A stretch of DNA of 64,000 bases from Coffea arabica (Eukaryota > Streptophyta > Magnoliopsida > Gentianales > Rubiaceae), in assembly GCF_036785885.1 (NCBI RefSeq), contig NC_092323.1, forward strand, positions 17,740,501-17,804,500, in the 5' to 3' direction. The first letter of the stretch is position 1; each line of letters opens with the position of its first letter. A program made the translations under genes and the position numbers. The notes beneath the pieces are model-generated. The model saw only the letters and a list, made by a program, of their open reading frames with translations. It was not told where the DNA came from and ran no database searches. Shown piece by piece: positions 56,385-64,000 of the stretch.

Positions 56385-58688
56385 TCAGGTACCAGCATCC
56401 ATAAACTGTTCTAGCTGTTGTTGTAGGCGAAAACTGGAAGAACGGGATTTAACTTCCTTCCTTTTTGTTCCCAATATATTATCATGATCTGTATTCTCAA
56501 TCTTCATCCACGAATGTAATTGTTCAATAAAAATGCATAACTCATTAGATAACGGATCATGTTTATCTCCTGCAACAAACCTGTATGCCCTATTGTTCAC
56601 ATGAAGCAAACTGTACCCAGCGAGTACCTTGGCCCCACTTTTCTTGCCCAACAATCTCATATTGGCAGCATCATACCATAAACCACCAGACGCATACATG
56701 TTAGATGCCAGCAAATATCCATCACTACTAGATGGCTCCAATTCAAGAATATGAGCTAAAGCACCAGCCCCAACCTCCCTATTACCAGAGTTCCTACAAC
56801 CGCTCAAGATTGCACTCCATGCACTAGCGCTAGGCTTTACTGTACAAGGTATTTTGTTGATAAAATCCATTGCACTATCAAACTTTCCAGATCGAGCCAA
56901 CAAGTCCACAAGACACGAATAATGTTCCACCCCAATTTCAACACCATATTCTTGTATCACATTCTCAAAGACAGACAAGCCCTCATCAACCAATCCCCCA
57001 TGGCTACATGCAGATAACAGAGAAAGGCTTGTTACTAAGTTGGGCTTGAGACCCTGAGATTCCATTTTGGCATGTAAAGCTAAAGCATCACGAGGAAGGC
57101 CATTCATACCATATGCTGCAATCATAGCACCCCATGACACAATGTTTTTTTGGGGCATGTATTCAAAAGCTTTTCTTGAAGCCTGTATCGCCCCACATTT
57201 GGAATACATATCCAAAACAGCAGTTCCAACTGCAACCTCAAAAGCTAAGCCATGTCGAATAGCAATACCATGAGCAGACTTTGATATGTTCAGATCTGCA
57301 AAAAGAGAGCAGGCTTCAATAAGATTCAACATGGTAACTGTGTTAAGATTTTCTTCAATCAGCTTCATCTCTCGGAAAAGAGCAATTGCTTCACCAGGCA
57401 TGTCCCAGTAAGTGAATGCTGCAATCATTGTGCTCCAAGTGACCGCATCTCGGTGCTTCATCTGACTAAACTGCTTCCATGCAAGACTAATGCAATTGCA
57501 TTTTGCATATGTATCAATTAAAGAATTTTTGACCAACTCATTTGATTCATAACCTTGTCTAAGTACTTTGGAATGAATCAACTTGCATTGATATGGTAAC
57601 ATAAGATATTTGCATACTTGAAGCAGATTGACAAGGGTTACTTCATCAGCTTCAACTCCTGCCCTTCTCATTGAATCAAATAACAACAGGGCTTCAGAAT
57701 GCTTCTCACTTTGAACATATCCAGATAGTAGAGCATTCCATGATACCACATTCTTTTGACTCATCTCGCTGAAGGCTTTAAAAGCAGATTCAACATCATC
57801 ACACTTGGAATAGAAATCAACCAACGAGTTACCTACAAACACATCACATTTCAGGCCTCTCGAAATCGCAAAGCCATGGACCAAATTTCCCATTTCAATG
57901 TTCTGTAAATTGGTGCATGCTTTGAGTATAGTTACAGTTATAGGCCCATCCACTTCAATGTGAAACTCAGATACCATTTGCCGGAAGAACTCTAAAGCAA
58001 CTCTGGCTTCACCATTTTGCACATACCAGCCAATTATTACGCTCCAAGAGATTACATCTCTATGATGCATTTCATTGAAGAGCTTCCGAGCAAGCTCCAT
58101 CCTGATGTCTGCATACATACATAAAAGGGAGTTCTGAACTGAAGAGATGGCCCAAAACCCGCTACGAACAATATACCCATGAAGTATTTGCCCATCATCA
58201 AATAACTGGCGTTCACGACATGCACAAATCACAAGCACCAAAGTGGATATGTTAGGTTTGAATCCTGTAATTTTGGCCTGGAAAAACAAGCCTAACCCCT
58301 GCTCAAAAGCACATTGATCAAGGTGTCCATGAATGATTATGTTCCAAGAAACTGAATCTCTGTTCCTCATGCAATCAAAAACATCATTTGCACAACCCAG
58401 GGTTCCAGATTTCACGTAAAAATCAATAATAGAATTGCCCAAGGAAGTGAATGAATCAAGTCCCTGTTTAAGCAAAGATGCATGAAAGGACTTGCCATAA
58501 TCAAAAGATATCGCAGAACATGCTTTGAGAATGGGAGGGAAGACAGAAGGATCAGTCAATTGAACTCCTGCCTCCCTCAATTCACGGTGACAGGAAAGAA
58601 CCTCTTGCCATCTCCCAGTAGCTGCTAAGTTCTTGATCTTTGAAAAACAGCTGGGGAGTCTTGAAACTGATGAAATGCGCACAGCCAT
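56385..58688 (-). CDS. PLS-class PPR protein, E/E+ type (copy B)
   Basis: Intact single-exon ORF of 767 aa, the paralogue of 38104-40416. It lacks three residues near the N-terminus (MAVRISSVSR against MAVRLPSISSVSR) and differs by about eight substitutions, all in the first 40% (for example C to R in SCHRELREAG, L to W in RSGFWAISS, S to A in SWNALLSG). The remaining roughly 440 residues are identical, and the DNA there looks identical too. The motif content and missing DYW domain are as in copy A. Both copies appear able to encode full proteins, so either or both may function. Confidence 0.95.
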   Translation of the reverse strand: MAVRISSVSRLPSCFSKIKNLAATGRWQEVLSCHRELREAGVQLTDPSVFPPILKACSAISFDYGKSFHASLLKQGLDSFTSLGNSIIDFYVKSGTLGCANDVFDCMRNRDSVSWNIIIHGHLDQCAFEQGLGLFFQAKITGFKPNISTLVLVICACRERQLFDDGQILHGYIVRSGFWAISSVQNSLLCMYADIRMELARKLFNEMHHRDVISWSVIIGWYVQNGEARVALEFFRQMVSEFHIEVDGPITVTILKACTNLQNIEMGNLVHGFAISRGLKCDVFVGNSLVDFYSKCDDVESAFKAFSEMSQKNVVSWNALLSGYVQSEKHSEALLLFDSMRRAGVEADEVTLVNLLQVCKYLMLPYQCKLIHSKVLRQGYESNELVKNSLIDTYAKCNCISLAWKQFSQMKHRDAVTWSTMIAAFTYWDMPGEAIALFREMKLIEENLNTVTMLNLIEACSLFADLNISKSAHGIAIRHGLAFEVAVGTAVLDMYSKCGAIQASRKAFEYMPQKNIVSWGAMIAAYGMNGLPRDALALHAKMESQGLKPNLVTSLSLLSACSHGGLVDEGLSVFENVIQEYGVEIGVEHYSCLVDLLARSGKFDSAMDFINKIPCTVKPSASAWSAILSGCRNSGNREVGAGALAHILELEPSSSDGYLLASNMYASGGLWYDAANMRLLGKKSGAKVLAGYSLLHVNNRAYRFVAGDKHDPLSNELCIFIEQLHSWMKIENTDHDNILGTKRKEVKSRSSSFRLQQQLEQFMDAGT

Positions 58689-60929
58689 GAATCACTTGCA
58701 TTATAAGGGCTGCAGGCTCAATAGCTAAAAGATTCAATAGTTAGGTAACTCTACTCCTTCCAGCCAATAGCAAAACATCACAAATCTATGGTAGCATTGG
58801 ACCTCATAAGTCCTCGCTTTCCACAATGAAGCAACCGATATGTGCATTCTTGGTGACCTCCTGAAACGCAATCTGGCATCCTTTATTTGCAAATGTTACA
58901 GCTTCCAGAAATGGCTACACTAAATCCAGATTCAGAAAAAAAAAAAAAAAAAAAAAGTTAACAGCATATAACAAGAAGGGCCCTACAAGTTGTCAACATC
59001 TTAAAAAGCCCAGCAGATATAAAAAAAATTCATAAATTGCTTGTAAAATACATGAAACTAAGAAGAAATCCATTAAGGTAAACAAAAATCATAAAAATTC
59101 CAAACGAGATCACAAAACAATTTCCTTTCTGTTTTTGATATTTCCTTCCGGTTTTGTGCACATTTCCTACAAATCAAGCCCACTAATGGCATGACCTTTG
59201 AATATTTATCCAAATTCAGGTAAATACAGAACTAATCACATTGGAAAAAACAACCCCCTTAATCTAAAGAACAATTTCTGTAGTATATCACTTCCTAAAT
59301 TCCACTACCAATATACAATACCAAAAAAAAATCCAATGAAACAAAATACAAAAAAAATAAAGAATAAACCCAATGAGAATTTTGGCATAAACAATTACAA
59401 AGAGAACCCAGTTTCATACTACTCTGCTTCTGTTACCAGAGAGAAAGAAAAAAACCCAATAGAGATAGTTATCCAGCAGCTATCATTCATTTCAGTTCTC
59501 TACTTTACAAGAAAAAAGAGTTGTTTTTCTCGGACCAAACAAACAAACCATGTGAACTTGAGAAGGAAACAAAGAAAACAATGAAATTTTACTAGAGGGG
59601 TTTTACCGGCGACGGAGGCCTCTTCCTGGGAAATGGTCGTAACTCAGAAGAAAGAGCGCCGGCAGTGGCTGTTATAAGAAGCGGCCAGTAACGCCGCTTT
59701 GAAATTACGATGACTACTATTTTTTTTTTTTTTTGGTGACGGTACTGTGGTTGAAGGTTTCCTATTAAAATAGGCTTTCTGGATAAGAAATTCATGTGGA
59801 AAATTTGAAGCACTTGGTGATATTGGGGAATTTCTTTTCTTTTCAAATACTCAAAATCAAGTTTTTTTACTATGAAGTGGTCTGTCAATTTTGATAAAAT
59901 AAGTTGTGTTTATGATTAGTAAGTACTAGGTAATCTGGCTAATTCCTTATATAAGATTATGGATGAAAAGAGAAATCATAAATGTTGTCTGATAAATAGT
60001 TTCCTTCACATATGACGTGAGATTTTTTTTTTTTTTTAAACGTTGCCCGCCGGATTAACAACAACAAATGTGTTTAGATTATAGATCATTTGGAATTTTT
60101 TTGTTTTTTGAAAAAATCTTATAACAATTTTTTTATATAATATATGTGAAATAAAAAAAGTAGTTCAAAAATATATTTATAATGCAAGTAAATAAAATTG
60201 TGCAAATATCCCTACTCAACAAAAATAATCAAGCTGAATGCAAGCATAAAGAAACGTAAATCAATCAACAACACGTAACCATTCAATTGCTGCTGGCCAT
60301 ATTTACAAGAACTCACATTATAAGGGAAGGAATGTAATAACAGGTTCTAAGTTATGCCAATGAAACATTACAACAGCTTACAAATATGCTCTCTCCTATC
60401 CTATGAATATGCCTGACTAATACAAGACATAAATGGAATCTGATCCAGTTCAAAGAGGACAAAAATGCAGAGACGACCCCAACTGGTGGAACTTAGGAAA
60501 GTCAACCCCTTCTGTTTAACCGAATAGGGATGAAAGTATACCACGAAATGGGTAATAGCTGCAAGAAGCTCTTCCCAAGGCTAGATTAAAATTAACCATG
60601 CCAATGCAAGGCAAAAATGCCAGCACCACAGTAGCAATAATAGCCGGAGATTCCCAAATTTAGCCACAAACACTTCTATGGGTGCCAAAGCTGCTGCACA
60701 ACTACTGCGTTCTGCCAAAATACCCCCAATTGGTTTCAATGGAAGAACTACTGGGAATTCTGCTTTATGTCTACTGTCCAAACATTACACAGATTTCGCT
60801 GTATTTCTGCGCTGGCTTTCTATTGCAAATGTTTCCCCAAACGATCTAGCTTAGTGCACCATCAGTTGGATACTCTCTTCCTTTCTCTTTGCTTATTTTC
60901 AGAGCAGTAGAATAAAATCACATATCGTG
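58689..60929. other. Spacer between PPR copy B and the DPH2 copy B exons
   Basis: Counterpart of 40417-42709, with clearly more divergence at 59700-60250 than in the coding parts. The conserved block 59605-59695 matches the candidate PPR 5' UTR exon. An A-run lies at 58937-58956. No separate gene. Confidence 0.5.
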
Positions 60930-62298
60930 TCATTTGCTTTGTTCATCCTCATATCCAGATGTCTTCCCTGCTCTACCGATTAAAAACAGCTCTGGAAAAG
61001 AGTCACTGCTATGGATTTCAAGACCTTGATATGATCGAGCTGCAAAAAACTCAGCTCCAGATTTAGCATCTCTTCTTGACAACAGCTCAGAGTCCTTGTT
61101 TTGGAGCAGCAAAGCCTTCTCTGTGACATTTACCAGGGAGAGAACTGCATCCTTTTCCTCCTTCCCCTCTGATAGGACCAAAAATTCAAAGGGACCATTA
61201 AATGAGCACAGCCAAGAAAGAAGCGAGACATTTCAAATTAACAGTCACCAGAATAAAGCTACATTTGTCCATTGACTGATCAAATGAGGAAAAAAAAATC
61301 TGGTTTCCAGAATAAACATATCAGCTCAACTTTATAGGAACGACTTATCATATTATGAACCATTACATGACTTTAAGTTATGAACAGTCACACAAAGAGG
61401 GCTAATAGACTAATTCGATCCAAATCGTATACTTTAGAAAATAACCCATCATGAATGATGAGATTTAAAAAACAATGCTGAACAGGAAACAAAAAAGCAA
61501 ACATGACGACAAAGAGAATTATATATGTTTGTGTGTGTACACATATATATACACACAGAACATCGCAAGCACATTGATGATTACTCAAGTACATCATCAA
61601 TAACTATCAACACACAAGCATGGAAATAGAAGCATAGCCTTAAAGACTTTAGGTAGTTCACCAATTGGCTTATGTGACCCATATGATAACACAAGCCTTA
61701 ATTCTGTGTCATCTCCCATCAAGCATCCATGCATAACACAAGTACCTTGTTTTTATTGTTAATTAAACGAGCCTCAAAAGATGTCTTGAACATCACCCTA
61801 GAATGGAAATAAAACCGGGTTCATCGGCGCAATATTATATCATGGAACTATGCAAGAAAGAGAGACTCCGATTCTCTAAATTGGAATTGCAATGAAAGTA
61901 AATCAAATTCTCATTTGGTTGTCTAGCTTCACAAGAGGGCTAATTCCTCTCATTGGTGCCAGTAGAATATTCAGTGAGTTCAGAGCTAATGAAGTTGCGT
62001 AAATTCTATATAATGGTGCACATAAGGTCAGCTGAACAAGAAATTGCCTCACTTGTCATTGTTAAGTATGAATTTGGAAGAACTCTATAGCCTAAAACAA
62101 ATACCTGGTTCCAATGTTTTTAAAGGAGTTTTTTTTGAGACCTCAAGATAACAGAAGATACCTTGCAATTTAAAATCTTCAACATATCCACCCTGAAAGA
62201 AAGAAAAACGTGATCCTGCCTCATCTTCTACTTCTGCAGGCTGGGAAGCAACCACATCCTGAAATTCCATTGAGTAAGCTCCGGTCCACTGACTGCCC
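60930..62298 (-). CDS. DPH2: DPH2 copy B, last two exons (partial)
   Basis: Exon 9 (62298-62162) and exon 10 (61168-60930) keep the same splice sites, lengths (137 and 239 nt) and phases as copy A and encode the C-terminal 124 or so residues with a few substitutions (EEKDAV for EDKDAV, PELFLIGRAGKTS for [17 protein letters not shown] for EAES). No stops. The intron upstream runs to 63616 and is then broken by LTR sequence, so exons 1-8 are not in the window. They may lie beyond the LTR element or be lost. Whether this copy is expressed cannot be judged. Confidence 0.85.
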
Positions 62299-63616
62299 CT
62301 GCAATAGTGGTTTAACAAGAGTTGATCATCTAGTATTTACAACAAGTTCAAAGGATAATATTATCATTATCAATTCCCAAGCCCGTCGAATTGGTAGAGT
62401 CTAGGCTGGAATAATCACCAAATCCAATACCAAAAAGGGATTTTATTTACTTACAGCAAGACTATTTAGAGTGTAAAGGAGGACTTCCAGACCTCAGCCG
62501 AATGATCTATTACTATCTCCTGCCCTGAGGTCTGGATAAATTTACTTTATTCAAAACTTAAATAAACTTCGAATCATATAGCAGCGTATCAAAACCATGA
62601 CGACTGAATGTGAATCAACATATAATCTTAACAATGTCTGCAGACAAATGAGGACAGAATTAAGATGAGACGATACAATATTCACAGTTCAGACACTGAA
62701 TAATCTAAACTTGAGAAGAGGAAAAAAAAAAAAGACAAAGTGGATGGCAAGAGACAAGGACTAAAATAGAAACACAAGGGAACTCTAGCTTGCAAAGAGG
62801 TTATAGATCAACCAGGTTATAGATCAACCAATCAAGGATCTGAAAAATACAACCACATTTCAGCAACAGGTTTACGTGTATTCCTCTTACAAAGTACTAC
62901 TAGTTATTTTTCAGGTTTTCTGCTCCTATGACAAAGCTAATTCAATTCAATATTGCCTTTCAGCATATATTGTAACAGAGAAATGACTTGATGATCTTAT
63001 AGCCCCAAACTCAATATCTGAAAACAGATAATTGCAAAGCTCAACAATATCCATGACAATAACATTAGAAACTTGAAGATTCATGAATAATGTGGGTAAT
63101 AAAAGCAGCATTAGAACCAAAACTAGGCTGATGAAATGTAGCAAGGTAAGCATGGATAACAAAAGCAGCATCAGAACCATAAAATCTTCAATGCATGTGA
63201 ACCAAACACATCTGAACTTCTAAGTAGGTCTAAGGGAGTCCAATTGCTTCTAAGTAAAAGCAAGGCACTTTTTGAAAAGCTCCAAGTTTGAGCTTCAGGT
63301 AGAGTTACCATTAGCCAAAAATCTTTTTAATATAAACACTTTTATCAGGACATTACCAGGTACTTTATCACTACAAAAAGAACTTTACCAAATCTTTTAC
63401 ACAACATGGACACTTTGTGCAACCAGAAATCAATGTAAAACTTAAAGCTAGTTCAAAATTTTCCTAATAACTAATTTCCGAACCTCAGACGAGGTTAGAC
63501 ACTATAATTATTATGATAGAGGAGTAATATCACACATAGTTTTCGAAAAATGACTCCCCTTCATTTATTTAGCTACCTTGCATACCTCTTGGACATCAAA
63601 TTGCATAGTACTACTG

Positions 63617-64000
63617 TGACAGCCCCACCTCACCCTAAGGCGAACCAAAGGGTTCGGCGAACCGCCTGCCCAACTCTCGCCAGGACTCAGTCATTCACTA
63701 CAGTTCTCAAATAAATTATAAGATAAATCTCAAATATACATCAAATGTGTCACAATTTAGATCTTAGGCCGGGTTCATCATTCTTAGTGATCCCTAACAC
63801 ATCATATAAAGTTCCGTAGAATCAGATTTCTAATGCGCCCAAATCATTTCTATCCTAGGCTTTCATCCATTTTCGTACTCGGGCGCAAGAATCCAAAATA
63901 AGATAATTCACCACTCGAGCTGGCCAGTTCCAAAAGTAAATCATCTACATTTGTAATTCCTACCTGACATACGTATCTATGGTTCTCAGATACCATGAGG
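63617..64000. mobile_element. End of an LTR retrotransposon inserted in an intron of DPH2 copy B
   Basis: At 63616 the similarity to copy A (tagtactactg, then attataac) stops, and a GC-richer sequence beginning tgacagccccacctcaccct starts and runs to the window end. The TG(TG)ACAGCCCCACC start resembles plant gypsy-type LTR ends. No coding region is reached. Orientation and TSD cannot be set; candidate TSDs are actac or tactg. Confidence 0.65.

Larger units (their letters stand above)
54991..63616. repeat. Segmental duplication copy B
   Basis: Direct repeat of 36727-45383. Similarity starts at gacaacgcctttttaccc (gacaatgcc in copy A) immediately after Helitron sequence. It ends at tagtactactg, where an LTR element is inserted. 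Confidence 0.97.

Overview
The window is nuclear DNA from a flowering plant, most likely a dicot. It is AT-rich, its genes have short GT-AG introns, and it holds a plant PLS-class PPR gene and nested plant transposable elements (MULE, hAT-like, SINE-like, Ty3/gypsy chromovirus, Ty1/copia, plant L1 LINE, Helitron, MITEs). I cannot name the species from the sequence alone.

Layout. 1-3740: most of a Mutator-like element with long terminal inverted repeats (TIRs) and two convergent small genes, one PB1-like and one GRF zinc finger/coiled coil/membrane. 3742-18290: a gene-free repeat region with a GATCC-rich inverted-repeat element, a hAT-like element with an 8-bp target-site duplication (TSD) and an internal tRNA-like motif, a Stowaway-like MITE, an LTR-like remnant with a 234-bp tandem duplication, a SINE-like insertion and microsatellites. 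18288-31690: an old tandem repeat (unit about 215-252 bp) opened by three insertions: a decayed Ty3/gypsy chromovirus (18324-23698), an apparently intact L1-type LINE (23818-30080) and a small hAT-like element (30311-31158). 32250-34774: an internally deleted Ty1/copia element with both LTRs.

36727-63616: a direct segmental duplication. Copy A (36727-45383 and probably beyond) holds an intact PPR gene (38104-40416) and, on the same strand, a ten-exon DPH2 gene (48847 down to 42710, 495 aa, all splice phases consistent). DPH2 is a subunit of the enzyme for the first step of diphthamide synthesis on eEF2. Copy B (54991-63616) holds a second intact PPR gene (56385-58688) and the last two exons of a second DPH2, and is then interrupted in an intron by the end of another LTR retrotransposon that runs off the window. 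Between the copies lie an AT-rich MITE-like element (49076-51093) and a decayed Helitron replication/helicase gene cut off exactly at the start of copy B.

The only clear host genes are the two PPR genes and DPH2 with its partial copy. The rest is mobile DNA or its remains. I found no evidence of a wholly new system. The most unusual items are the MuDR-like two-gene MULE, the nested insertions in a tandem repeat, the intact LINE with an ATGA ORF overlap, and the PPR/DPH2 tandem duplication whose junction lies in Helitron sequence.
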